A stretch of DNA of 64,000 bases from an uncultured Caulobacterales bacterium (GTDB lineage Bacteria > Pseudomonadota > Alphaproteobacteria > Caulobacterales > Caulobacteraceae). Below are positions 9,065 through 17,106 of this stretch, piece after piece. The notes beneath the pieces are model-generated. The model was not told where the DNA came from. It saw nothing but the letters and a program-made list of their open reading frames with translations, and did no database searches. Where the stretch lies: NCBI GenBank assembly GCA_903862425.1, contig CAIOYC010000009.1, positions 62,001-126,000 on the forward strand, given 5' to 3'. A program made the position numbers and the translations under genes. Position 1 is the stretch's first letter; each line of letters starts with the position of its first letter.

Positions 9065-9078
9065 ATAGTATAAACTAT
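9065..9078 (+). promoter_or_regulatory. Operator site 6 (ATAG TATAAA CTAT)
   Basis: Perfect half-sites, 62 bases upstream of the P450 start. The AT-rich spacer could overlap a -10 element. Confidence 0.6.
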
Positions 9079-9140
9079 ACGATAGCGTTGCGCCGCTTGG
9101 GGGCGTCGGTCGCTCGGTCGGAGCTTGGAGTGAGGGCGCT

Positions 9141-10364
9141 ATGAACGTTGATCAGCCGCACGGACTGGCGCTGACCGCGCTGGATCCGGAATATCGGGCG
9201 GACCCTTATCCGCGGCTGAAACACCTGCGCGAGACCTGCCCGGTCTATCGCGATCCTTATTTCGGATCGGTGCAGCTGACGCGGTACGACGATGTGCGCG
9301 CCGCGCTAAGCGATCGCAGCCTGTGGCGCGATCCAATTCGGGCTGACGACACCTCCTTGGAACGCCGCCAAATCCTGGCGGAACTTGAGGCCTCTGGGCA
9401 GCCGCGCCAACAGAGCATCTTGACCAGTGACGACCCTGACCACGGCCGCATCCGTGGGCTTCTGACGCCGGTGCTCTATCGACGTTTCTCTTTGTCGCGC
9501 GCGATGGTCAGCGCGGTGGTGGACAAGCATCTGAACGCTTTGGCCGGCCTCGACCGGTTCGATGTCATCGAAAAGATCGCTACGCCGATTCCCATCGAGG
9601 TCGTCGCCCATCTGCTGGGCGTTGACGAAGACCGGCTCGACGAGTTCAGAACCTGGTCTGAGGCCATTGTTCACACCTTCAATCCGGCGCGAACGCCCGA
9701 CCAGACCGCCGCTATGGAAGCTGGCTTCAGGGCGGCCGTCACCTACCTGGGCGGCTTGCTGGAGGAGCGGCGGAGGGCTCCGCAGGAGGACTTGATCAGC
9801 GATCTGGCGGGTTTGCAGACGTCCGGCGCGGAATTGTCGGACGAGGAGATTCGCACCAATTGCCTGACACTGTTGATCGCAGGAAACCTGACGACGACCG
9901 ACGTCATCGGCAATGGGGTGAGGCTCTTTCTGACCCATCCCACCGAACTCGCGAAGCTCAAGGCCCATCCTAACCTGGTCAACGCGGCGGTGGAGGAGAT
10001 CCTTCGCTACGAACCACCGGTCGATGCGACCGCCCGCGTGGCCTCGCACGATCTGGAAATTGGCGGATGCCCCATCCGCAGCCGAGAGGCGATCACTCCG
10101 TTCATCCGGGCCGCCAATCGGGATCCGGCGGCGTTCGAAGCGCCCGACGCATTCGACATCAGCCTCAAGCGGGCTCCGCACGTCGCCTTCGGCGGGGGGG
10201 CTCATATCTGTCTAGGCGCGCCCTTGGCGCGAATGGAAGCACAGGCGGTATTTTCGGGGATTTTCAGCCGTTTTCCCGATCTCGCCCTCGCCGAGGCCAC
10301 GGCCGCGTGGCGCCCACTCCCCTTCTTCAGGGGACTGGAGCGGCTTTTGGTACGCACGGCCTGA
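9141..10364 (+). CDS. Cytochrome P450
   Basis: 407-residue soluble bacterial class I P450 monooxygenase. The heme-binding loop is FGGGAHICLG with cysteine 357; the K-helix ExxR is E286-x-x-R289. In the I-helix the usual AGx(D/E)T reads AGNLTT (247-252), so the acidic residue of the proton relay is replaced by leucine. This may alter oxygen activation or mark a particular subfamily. It needs ferredoxin and ferredoxin reductase, neither of which is seen in this window. A GAGGG ribosome-binding site precedes the ATG. It is followed 64 bases later by the amidohydrolase gene on the same strand, likely one transcript from operator site 6. Probably hydroxylates or N-dealkylates the cluster's substrate. 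Confidence 0.93.
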   Translation: MNVDQPHGLALTALDPEYRADPYPRLKHLRETCPVYRDPYFGSVQLTRYDDVRAALSDRSLWRDPIRADDTSLERRQILAELEASGQPRQQSILTSDDPDHGRIRGLLTPVLYRRFSLSRAMVSAVVDKHLNALAGLDRFDVIEKIATPIPIEVVAHLLGVDEDRLDEFRTWSEAIVHTFNPARTPDQTAAMEAGFRAAVTYLGGLLEERRRAPQEDLISDLAGLQTSGAELSDEEIRTNCLTLLIAGNLTTTDVIGNGVRLFLTHPTELAKLKAHPNLVNAAVEEILRYEPPVDATARVASHDLEIGGCPIRSREAITPFIRAANRDPAAFEAPDAFDISLKRAPHVAFGGGAHICLGAPLARMEAQAVFSGIFSRFPDLALAEATAAWRPLPFFRGLERLLVRTA

Positions 10365-10428
10365 CACACATAGCGAGGTTCGCAAGAACCCGGGCTGCCC
10401 AAGGGGCGGCATGAGGAGGATAGTTTAC

Positions 10429-12156
10429 ATGCCAGAATTTGACCTGATCGTCCGCGGCGGCGAGATTCACGACGGACTGGGGTCGGCGCCCATGATCGGC
10501 GATATTGGCGTGCTGGGTGGCCAAATCGTCGCCATTGGCCAGGTGACTGGAGTGGGCCGCGAAGAGGTGGACGCCCACAACGCCATCGTGACGCCCGGGT
10601 TCGTGGACGTGCACACCCACTATGACGGCCAGGCGACCTGGGAATCGCGTATGTCGCCTTCGTCCAACCACGGGGTCACGACCGTGGTCATGGGCAATTG
10701 CGGGGTGGGCTTCGCCCCTTGCCGACCTGACCAGCGCGATCTGCTGATAAACCTCATGGAGGGGGTAGAGGACGTTCCCGAGGTGGTTATGACCCAGGGG
10801 CTGCCGTGGAATTGGGAAACCTTCCCGGACTACCTCGACGCCTTGGACAAGCGCCAACTCGATATCGACATCGCGGCCCAAATCCCGCATTCCGCGTTAC
10901 GCGTCTATGTCATGGGCGAGCGCGGCGCGGCGCGCGAACCGCCGACGGCGGAGGATCTTGCAGCCATGCGAGCCCTCACCGCCGAAGCGGTGCGCGCCGG
11001 CGCGTTGGGCGTCTCGACCTCGCGCAACATGCTTCACCGGAGCCGGTCCGGCGATCTAGCGCCGAGCCTCTATTCTGAAGAGGACGAGCTTAAGGCGTTG
11101 GCGCTCGGTCTTCGGGACGCCCATGCTGGCGTCTTCCAGATCATTCCCGAGGTGTTCGGCGATGCCGCCCAGGAGTTCGCACTGATGCGCCGCTTGGCGG
11201 AGACCGCCGGCCGGCCCCTGTCGTTCTCGCTCGTGCAGCCGGCCACGGGGGATCCGACGGCCTGGAAAACCTCGCTCGATCTTCTGGCCAAAGCCAACAA
11301 GGACGGTCTGCCCATAAAGGCGCAAGTCTTCCCGCGGCCGGTCGGATACCTCTACGGGCTTGATCTCTCCTTCCATCCCTTTGTTCTCCACCCAAGCTTC
11401 CGGCCGCTGTTGGATTTGCCGCTTGCGGACAAGGTGGAAGCCTTGCGTGATCCGGCGATGCGCCAGCGCCTGCTGGGCGAACAGCCGGAAGACAGCAATC
11501 CGGTGTTCCTGTCGACGGTTGGCGCGTTTCGATTTGCCGTGCCGCTGGGCGATCCCCCGAACTACGAACCGGATCTCGATGAGCAGATGGGGCGCCAAGC
11601 CGCCAAGCGCGGCCTGTCGGTCGCCGAGTACGCCTACGACCTGCTGCTCGAGAAGGAGGGGAGGGCGATCTTCTTCATGCCGGCGGCGAACTACCGCGAA
11701 GGCAATCTAAAGATCGCGCGCGAGATGGTAGACCACCCCGACACGGTGCTCGGGCTCGGCGACGGCGGCGCGCACTACGGCATGATCTGCGACGCAAGCT
11801 TCCCGACCTTCGTCCTTCAGAGCTTTCTGCGAGAGGCTTCCGCCGGGTCGGCCAAAACGCTCGCCGCGACCATTCGGGGATTGACGTCGGAACCGGCGAA
11901 CCTGGTGGGTTTGGGCGACCGGGGACGATTGACGATCGGAGCGAAAGCCGACCTCAACGTGATCGATCTGTCTGGGCTCGGACTCCATGCGCCTGAGGTC
12001 GTCCGCGATCTCCCGGCCGGCGGCCGGCGGCTCCAGCAAAAGGCTGACGGGTACAGGACGACGATCGTCGCCGGCGCCGTCACCTATCGGGAAGGCGTGC
12101 CAACAGGCGCGCTGCCGGGACGGCTGGTTCGCGGCGCGCGGGTTCAGCGTTCTTAG
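10429..12156 (+). CDS. N-acyl-D-amino-acid deacylase/D-aminoacylase-like amidohydrolase
   Basis: 575-residue metal-dependent hydrolase of the amidohydrolase family 3 (D-aminoacylase-like). The metal-binding motif is H62-x-H64 in GFVDVHTHYDGQ; a late GLGDGGAHYG motif and the LTSEPANLVGLGDRG ending of the barrel, followed by an IGAKADLNVID beta-sandwich return, are typical. The ATG at 10429 is preceded by AGGAGG at 10414, which favours it over the earlier ATG at 10411. Probably co-transcribed with the P450. Members of this group hydrolyse N-acyl-amino acids, hydantoin-like or other amide bonds; together with the formamidase-like gene it supports an amide-breakdown role for the cluster. Confidence 0.88.
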   Translation: MPEFDLIVRGGEIHDGLGSAPMIGDIGVLGGQIVAIGQVTGVGREEVDAHNAIVTPGFVDVHTHYDGQATWESRMSPSSNHGVTTVVMGNCGVGFAPCRPDQRDLLINLMEGVEDVPEVVMTQGLPWNWETFPDYLDALDKRQLDIDIAAQIPHSALRVYVMGERGAAREPPTAEDLAAMRALTAEAVRAGALGVSTSRNMLHRSRSGDLAPSLYSEEDELKALALGLRDAHAGVFQIIPEVFGDAAQEFALMRRLAETAGRPLSFSLVQPATGDPTAWKTSLDLLAKANKDGLPIKAQVFPRPVGYLYGLDLSFHPFVLHPSFRPLLDLPLADKVEALRDPAMRQRLLGEQPEDSNPVFLSTVGAFRFAVPLGDPPNYEPDLDEQMGRQAAKRGLSVAEYAYDLLLEKEGRAIFFMPAANYREGNLKIAREMVDHPDTVLGLGDGGAHYGMICDASFPTFVLQSFLREASAGSAKTLAATIRGLTSEPANLVGLGDRGRLTIGAKADLNVIDLSGLGLHAPEVVRDLPAGGRRLQQKADGYRTTIVAGAVTYREGVPTGALPGRLVRGARVQRS

Positions 12157-12181
12157 GGATGGTTGGTCGGCGAGGGGGTAC

Positions 12182-12229
12182 TGTCATCTGTGGACTACCC
12201 CTGCGCTGAAAGGCCTTCAACAGATGACA
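12182..12229. repeat. 10-bp perfect inverted repeat between convergent genes
   Basis: TGTCATCTGT (12182-12191) and ACAGATGACA (12220-12229) are exact reverse complements separated by 28 bases. It lies between the amidohydrolase stop and the convergent tetR stop. It has no T-tract, so a classic terminator is doubtful; it may be a hairpin protecting the 3' ends or a mobile-element remnant. Confidence 0.5.
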
Positions 12230-12274
12230 AAGCCGTAGAGTTAACTTCGGATGCAATGAAGTTGGGACACGTTG

Positions 12275-12850
12275 TCAAACGCCATCGATGCCGAATTTTC
12301 GGACGAGAATGTCCAATCGATCCTCTGCTCCTGCAGCTGGGATACGTTCGGATTGCATCAGGACGACCATTCCATGGAGCGCGCTCCACAGCACTTCGGC
12401 CAAAAATACTGACTCCCGTCGATCCGGCCCAAGCGCCTTGACGAAGACAGCGAAGGCCGCGCGAAGAGCCGCCGGAGTCTCCTCGCTGGCGAATTTGATC
12501 CCCGTCGGCAGGACGAACATCGCCTCGTATACGACCGGGCGCGACCGGGCAAAATCAAGATAGGCGGCACAGACGTTGCGTAAGGCGTCCGTATGGCCGC
12601 TGACGCTTTCCATCGCCGATTCCAAGCGCGCCGCAAGTTCCTCAAATCCCTGGGTGGCCACGGCCGCCATAATCTCGGTCTTGCCTTTGAAATGGCTGTA
12701 GAGGACCGGCTGACTGTAATCGATCAGCCCCGCGAGACGGCGGGTGGTGACAGCGTCCCACCCTTCGGCTTCGGCCAGCTCGCGAGCCCGAGCCAGGATG
12801 AGGTCATAGCGCTCCGCGCGCTGGCGCTCTTTGCGTTCGACGATGGACAT
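12275..12850 (-). CDS. TetR/AcrR-family regulator (second)
   Basis: 191-residue TetR-type repressor. The N-terminal helix-turn-helix (about residues 10-60) reads ARELAEAEGWDAVTTRRLAGLIDYSQPVLYSHFKGK, in two parts typical of the family; the C-terminal domain resembles TetR_C_33/WHG-type domains. The ATG at 12850 is chosen over 12883 because TAGGA lies six bases upstream. It is divergent from the DUF4267-like and SnoaL-like genes across a 103-base gap. TetR genes in this position usually repress the divergent operon and themselves. A TAGC-atc-GCTA palindrome in the gap is a candidate operator. Confidence 0.88.
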   Translation of the reverse strand: MSIVERKERQRAERYDLILARARELAEAEGWDAVTTRRLAGLIDYSQPVLYSHFKGKTEIMAAVATQGFEELAARLESAMESVSGHTDALRNVCAAYLDFARSRPVVYEAMFVLPTGIKFASEETPAALRAAFAVFVKALGPDRRESVFLAEVLWSALHGMVVLMQSERIPAAGAEDRLDILVRKFGIDGV

Positions 12851-12911
12851 AGAAAATCCTACCGCCGAATATTTTTCTGTCAACGATATATTCCCCCTTG
12901 CAGCCCTACGT

Positions 12912-12922
12912 TAGCATCGCTA
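12912..12922. promoter_or_regulatory. Candidate TetR operator (TAGC ATC GCTA)
   Basis: An 11-base interrupted palindrome in the gap between the divergent tetR and DUF4267-like genes. Short, so it may be chance. Confidence 0.3.
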
Positions 12923-12953
12923 GATATTCTGTAGACGACAGGAGTGAACGCAA

Positions 12954-13355
12954 ATGACCCAAGCCCACCTATTGATCCATATTGGATATGTGCTCTCCGG
13001 CCTGATCGCGGCCGCCATTCTCTTCCTCGGCGCGCGCTTCTGGTTGGCGCCAGGAACGGCATCGGCCGGCTTCGGCATTGTCGACTCGCCGCCGCTGTTC
13101 ACCGGCTTCACCGCCTGGCTGTCGGTGAAGGGCACGCGAGACATCGCCGCCTGCCTTTTCGTCATCCTGCTCATGACCAAAGGGTCGCCGCGCCTGCTCG
13201 GCGAATTCATGCTCATCGCCAGCCTCATCGCCTTTGGCGACATGGTGAGCGTCCTTCGCTCGGGCGGAAGCCGAGCCCTCGCCTTCGGCATGCACGGCCT
13301 TACGGGGCTCGTCATTGTCGCCACGGCCGCCTGCCTGATCATCGGCGCCCAGTAA
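12954..13355 (+). CDS. DUF4267-like small membrane protein
   Basis: 133-residue hydrophobic protein with about four membrane-spanning segments (roughly 10-30, 45-60, 68-88, 105-128). The pattern IDSPPLFTGF-like and VKGTRDIAACLFVI matches small DUF4267 proteins. It is divergent from the TetR gene and followed 39 bases later by the SnoaL-like gene. Function unknown; the arrangement suggests the TetR protein controls this pair. Confidence 0.75.
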   Translation: MTQAHLLIHIGYVLSGLIAAAILFLGARFWLAPGTASAGFGIVDSPPLFTGFTAWLSVKGTRDIAACLFVILLMTKGSPRLLGEFMLIASLIAFGDMVSVLRSGGSRALAFGMHGLTGLVIVATAACLIIGAQ

Positions 13356-13394
13356 CAACCGATCTCATTTCTCAACACTGGAAAGGACTACACC

Positions 13395-13832
13395 ATGACG
13401 ACCCCCAATCATGCTGACCTGGTGAAGCTCGGCTACCTCTTCGCGGAGATCATGTCCGGCCACGATGTATCGCGCTTCGACGAGATCAAGGCGCCTACCT
13501 ATGTCAACCATAACGCCTTCGCCGAACCGGGCCTGGATGGTTCAAAGAAGGTCCTCGGGGCCATCATCGCCGGCGTACCCGACCTCAAGGTGACGGCGGA
13601 AGACGTATTCGTTTCTGCGGATGGCTCCCGCGTGGTCGGTCGCTACCGTTACGACGGCACGCACACCGGAAACCTCCTCGGCTACTCCGGCACGGGCAAA
13701 CCCTTCGCCATGCATTCGATCGACATCTGGCGGGTCGAGAATGGAATCTTCGTCGAGCATTGGGACGAGCTCAACACGCTGGAAGTCTTCATCCAAATGG
13801 GCGCCGTCTCCCCGCCTCGCCAACCGTCTTAA
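13395..13832 (+). CDS. SnoaL-like polyketide-cyclase/ester-cyclase family protein
   Basis: 145-residue cone-shaped (NTF2/SnoaL) fold protein. Family landmarks are YVNHNAFAEPGLDG near residue 36, the mid-chain DLKVTAEDVFVSADG, the YDGTHTGNLLG turn and the ending DIWRVENGIFVEHWDELNTL. An AAGGA site lies upstream of the ATG. It is probably in an operon with the DUF4267-like gene. SnoaL-like proteins include cyclases, hydrolases and many uncharacterised proteins, so no reaction is assigned. Confidence 0.85.
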   Translation: MTTPNHADLVKLGYLFAEIMSGHDVSRFDEIKAPTYVNHNAFAEPGLDGSKKVLGAIIAGVPDLKVTAEDVFVSADGSRVVGRYRYDGTHTGNLLGYSGTGKPFAMHSIDIWRVENGIFVEHWDELNTLEVFIQMGAVSPPRQPS

Positions 13833-14175
13833 CTCTGCGCCCCCAACGCAACCAGCGATCCTGGTAACGCTCCGATTTGGAGCATCGCGGAGCCGCAATT
13901 GCCTGCTGGCCGCGGTGGCGCATGGATCGCCATCGCGGCTAGGGCGCCTGACCGATTAGCCTCGATAGGAGACCGCTCTGTGAATCGATGGATTGCGGGT
14001 CGGTGCTGCCATCATCCCCTCGAGACGGCTGATCTCGGGTGAAGAGTTGAAGCGGTAGAACGGCGTCTTCGGCATTTGAGGGCGGGCCATGCCGACCCCT
14101 GGCTGCGGCGCAGCGCAGTGGCTAGTGCAGTTAGGCCGACAGAGCCCATTTTTACCTTCGAACCTGCCCGCCACG
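13833..14175. other. Gap without a supported gene
   Basis: 343 bases between the SnoaL-like and the carboxymuconolactone decarboxylase-like genes, which converge on it. A short minus-strand frame ending at 13956 reads protein-like over its last 35 codons and could be a gene remnant, but nothing recognisable supports it. Confidence 0.4.
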
Positions 14176-14763
14176 TTAGTATGCCTTCAGGTCGGGGTCG
14201 AGCGTCTCGGTCCGTTCGAGCTGCACGCCAAAGGTGTTCAAGATCATCGAGACCTGGGTATATTGGCCGCAGGTGAAGACCACGTCCATGCATTGCTTGG
14301 GGGTAAAGTGCGCTTCAAGCTCCGCCCAAGTAGGGGTGGTGATGAACTGATCGGCATGCAGTTCGTCGGCGCTCCGGATTAGCACCGCCTCGGCGGCGCT
14401 CCAGCCCGCGTTCGCACCGAGCTTGATCCGCTCAATCTCCTCAGTGGTTAATCCCGACTGCAGGCCGATGCGGTGGTGTTGGGTCCACTCATAGCCGGAC
14501 TTACAGAGGTAGCCGGTGCGCAACACGACGATCTCCCGCTGCCGCGGGGAGAGATCGTTTCTCTTGGAGAGGACGTAGGAGCCCCAACCATTGAATCCGA
14601 CGAGTGCCTTGGGCGCATGCGCCAAGGTGCGGAAAATGTTGAGGACTGAACCGGGGTGGTTATTCACCAGAGAATTTAGCCTAAGCGGCGCGAGCACAGC
14701 CTCCTGATCGGCGTTAAGCTGATCATCACTCAGGGGCGATATACGTGGTTGGTTAAGTCTCAT
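14176..14763 (-). CDS. Carboxymuconolactone decarboxylase-family (AhpD-like) protein
   Basis: 195-residue all-helical protein of the carboxymuconolactone decarboxylase/AhpD-like group. The family segment is LRTGYLCKSGYEWTQHHRIG (about residues 82-101), where C88 and H97/H98 are the candidate active-site residues; only one cysteine is present instead of the CxxC of AhpD, so peroxidase-coupled disulfide chemistry is unlikely. The ATG at 14763 has GAGAGG six bases upstream; a longer frame to 14877 is not needed. It is alone on its strand. Function unknown beyond family. Confidence 0.85.
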   Translation of the reverse strand: MRLNQPRISPLSDDQLNADQEAVLAPLRLNSLVNNHPGSVLNIFRTLAHAPKALVGFNGWGSYVLSKRNDLSPRQREIVVLRTGYLCKSGYEWTQHHRIGLQSGLTTEEIERIKLGANAGWSAAEAVLIRSADELHADQFITTPTWAELEAHFTPKQCMDVVFTCGQYTQVSMILNTFGVQLERTETLDPDLKAY

Positions 14764-14972
14764 GGGAAACCTCTCAGGAGGGCTAAGCGTCCAGTGCTTC
14801 GACCTGCCGTAGATGGGACAGGCATCGTCCTTCGGGCCTCTTCTTGGGCTTGGCGTCGGTCTTCTCGATCCGATCATCGAAAGTCTTGATGGTCGAAGCG
14901 ACTGTGTCGATTACCCTTGCTTCGAATGATGGGGACCTATGGCAAACTCAAAATCAGTGTTTGACACGGGCT

Positions 14973-15420
14973 CTAATGCTCCAGATCGGCGCGTACGTGC
15001 ACGGCCGCGCGAAGTAAGAGCAGGGCGGCAGGAATCAATGCGGCGGAGACGGTCGCCAAGGCATATCTCAGGCCGGCAGCGCTCCCAAAGCTGTGCGCTA
15101 ACAGGTCGCTGAGGACACCGACTGAGAGCGGCCCCAGACCGAAGCCAACCAAGTTTGCCACGAACAACGCCACTGCAATGGCGGAGACACGACGGGCCGA
15201 ACCGCACACCGCATGCAGCAACGCATACATCGGAGGATAGGCCGCCCCGGTAGCGACTCCGCCACAAAACAGCAGCGCGATCATCACCCACGGCGCGGCC
15301 ACCAGAAAGGCGCACTGATAGAAGCCGCCAATCGCCAACACGCCCGTGGCAGGAATCCAGGCGAGCCAGCGCAAATCCTGCTTCGAGAGGGGATCGGTGA
15401 GGGCGCCTCCGGTCCCTCTT
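14973..15420 (-). pseudogene. 3' remnant of an MFS transporter gene
   Basis: The minus-strand frame ending at 14973 encodes the last 145 or so residues of an MFS transporter (spinster-like, as seen in sphingomonad degraders): GTGGALTD, then DLRWLAWIPA and about five hydrophobic helices. Homology-like sequence starts abruptly near 15420; the frame has a stop just upstream and there is no N-terminal half. The upstream side runs into another gene in a different frame (15284-15901). This looks like a deletion or insertion join. A short protein could be made from internal starts but would lack half the transporter. Confidence 0.7.
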
Positions 15421-15901
15421 TGCCTTCGTCGATGATCACACCAAAAAGAAGATCGACTTGGTTCAAATGCTCAAAGACAAGCGCTCGGATCTGACGCTCA
15501 AGGGCAGCCTTCGATTTGAATGCATACCAGAAATTATCGGCGCCGTTTGCCTTGCTCGATAGCTTGAAAAATTTGTCGTCACCACGCTCAGCGGCTTCAA
15601 CCAGGGCCGAATATTGTTTGATTTGCTTGGAGCTTAATCCAGAAGACGGCACCCTGACCATGGCATAGCTTGCGCCGTCCGAGATGTTTTCGCCTAGCGC
15701 TCCGTTTTGCTTTATTGTGCCCAAAATAATGACTGAGGTTTCAGTTCCTCGGCCGGCACTTTTTAGAATTTGGCGGTCTTCCTGCTGAAGCGCGTACATC
15801 GTGAACCGGTCGGTGTCATGGATGAGGCGGAATCCATAGTGGCTGAGAACGTCGATAACGTCTGTTTCGTCGGCGGTGGTGGCGGCGAAGAGCAGTGACA
15901 T
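15284..15901 (-). CDS. Hypothetical protein, 3' end fused out of frame to the MFS remnant
   Basis: 205-codon frame of unknown function. The first 160 or so residues look like a real globular protein: a beta/alpha start (LLFAATTADETDVIDVLSHYGFRLIHDTD), a hydrophobic strand TSVIILGTI and a helical AFKSKAALERQIRALVFEHLNQVDLLFGV stretch. After about residue 160 (GKEGPEAPSPIP) the translation is a shifted reading of the MFS remnant, so its natural C-terminus is probably lost. Codon use is more AT-rich than the neighbours, which suggests transfer. No family recognised. Confidence 0.5.
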   Translation of the reverse strand: MSLLFAATTADETDVIDVLSHYGFRLIHDTDRFTMYALQQEDRQILKSAGRGTETSVIILGTIKQNGALGENISDGASYAMVRVPSSGLSSKQIKQYSALVEAAERGDDKFFKLSSKANGADNFWYAFKSKAALERQIRALVFEHLNQVDLLFGVIIDEGKEGPEAPSPIPSRSRICAGSPGFLPRACWRLAASISAPFWWPRRG

Positions 15902-16054
15902 CTAGGCGGTCCGTGGCTGCGTAGGTGTGGGCAATGTTGAGGTGGGCGAACGCCCGCAGATCGGCCCATGTGCGGCGCAGAATGCCATGCGAGCATAGAA
16001 AAGCATCGGTCGTGGCCTAGATTAGCGCCGCGTTGGAGATCCAAGGAGACGGGC

Positions 16055-17068
16055 GTGACAAGCGCCGACAAGACGAGCGATCAGACCGAAGAGCTGGCCG
16101 GGCACTTCAGCGCCTGGCTTGACGAGATCGATCCCGAGCTGGCCGAACTGGAGGTGAGCCTTCCGCAGCGGCCCCTCCAGGCCCTGATCGAGCTGCTGCA
16201 GGTGGGCGCCGTGGTGCCGCATGTAGGCCAAGAGCCGATCGCGCTCGATCGTCTGACGAGCTACGCCGAAGAAGTCTGGTTCAAGGCGCTCTATGCCGCC
16301 GTCGAGCGCTGGTACGTCAACACGTTCGGCGCTGAGGCTATCCGCGGCAAAGGCAATGCCCCGCTTGATGGCGTGATCCTGATCCGCGGCGTGGCCTATG
16401 CCATCTCCGTCCCAACAAACCGCGGCGAGGTGGTCATCCCGGGCAAGCAGGCTTGGATGTATTTCGAAGAGGGTTTGGGCGAGGGGGAGGATGCGCTCGA
16501 CTGGGTGGTCGATGCGCCAGACCTTTCGCGCCTGGATTCGGCGCGCCGTAACGAGGTCGAGGCGCAGGCGCTGAAGGTCGCCTCGGCGCTGCGGCTGATC
16601 AACTTTCGACGGCTCGGATTTGGCAGGGCGGAGCCCGACATCCGAAGCCTGGTGTTGGGGGCTCGTGGCTACATCCAGCAGGCGGCGCGTAAGATCGTCG
16701 GCGCCAAGCCCGAAGATCGGGGACCGGCCTGGTTCGATCTGCAGATGGCGATCGAGTCCGCGTTGAAGCTGGTCATTCGCAACGCCACGGGAGACCAGCC
16801 GAAGAAACACGAGTTCTCGATCCTGCTGCCGCAGGCGGCGGCGCACGGGTTGGTGTTCGATCCCGCGCGGTTTTCCACCTGGCCGTCGTTTCCTGAGATC
16901 AGCGACTATCGCTATCTGCAAGGCACGCCTGGCGGGGTCGAGCGCCTCTTTCAGGCTTATCTGCTGGCGCTGGATCTGGTGGTTGCGGTCTTCTCGCTAT
17001 TCGATCCGCCGCTGCAGTCCGGGGCGGGCCTTCTGCTCCGATATGCGCCGTGGAAGGCGGACGCCTGA
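16055..17068 (+). CDS. Hypothetical protein, possible HEPN-like helical segment
   Basis: 337-residue protein I do not recognise. The GTG at 16055 is chosen because AAGGAGA lies five bases upstream. The N-terminal third is acidic and helical (TEELAGHFSAWLDEIDPELAELEV), the middle has a beta-rich part (GVILIRGVAYAISVP). Residues 227-258 read WFDLQMAIESALKLVIRN and end KKHEFSILL, which recalls the helix and lysine/histidine pattern of HEPN proteins, but this is only a visual resemblance. No signal peptide. It stands alone between the MFS remnant and dnaE2, converging with the latter. Confidence 0.6.
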   Translation: MTSADKTSDQTEELAGHFSAWLDEIDPELAELEVSLPQRPLQALIELLQVGAVVPHVGQEPIALDRLTSYAEEVWFKALYAAVERWYVNTFGAEAIRGKGNAPLDGVILIRGVAYAISVPTNRGEVVIPGKQAWMYFEEGLGEGEDALDWVVDAPDLSRLDSARRNEVEAQALKVASALRLINFRRLGFGRAEPDIRSLVLGARGYIQQAARKIVGAKPEDRGPAWFDLQMAIESALKLVIRNATGDQPKKHEFSILLPQAAAHGLVFDPARFSTWPSFPEISDYRYLQGTPGGVERLFQAYLLALDLVVAVFSLFDPPLQSGAGLLLRYAPWKADA

Positions 17069-17106
17069 CGCGAGCCTCGTCTCAAGGCGCCAAGCGCCGA
17101 TGAGCG

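Noticed and set aside
13956-14174. 72-codon minus-strand frame
   Set aside because: Last 35 codons look protein-like, but there is no family, no ribosome-binding site and no partner; left as a possible remnant only.
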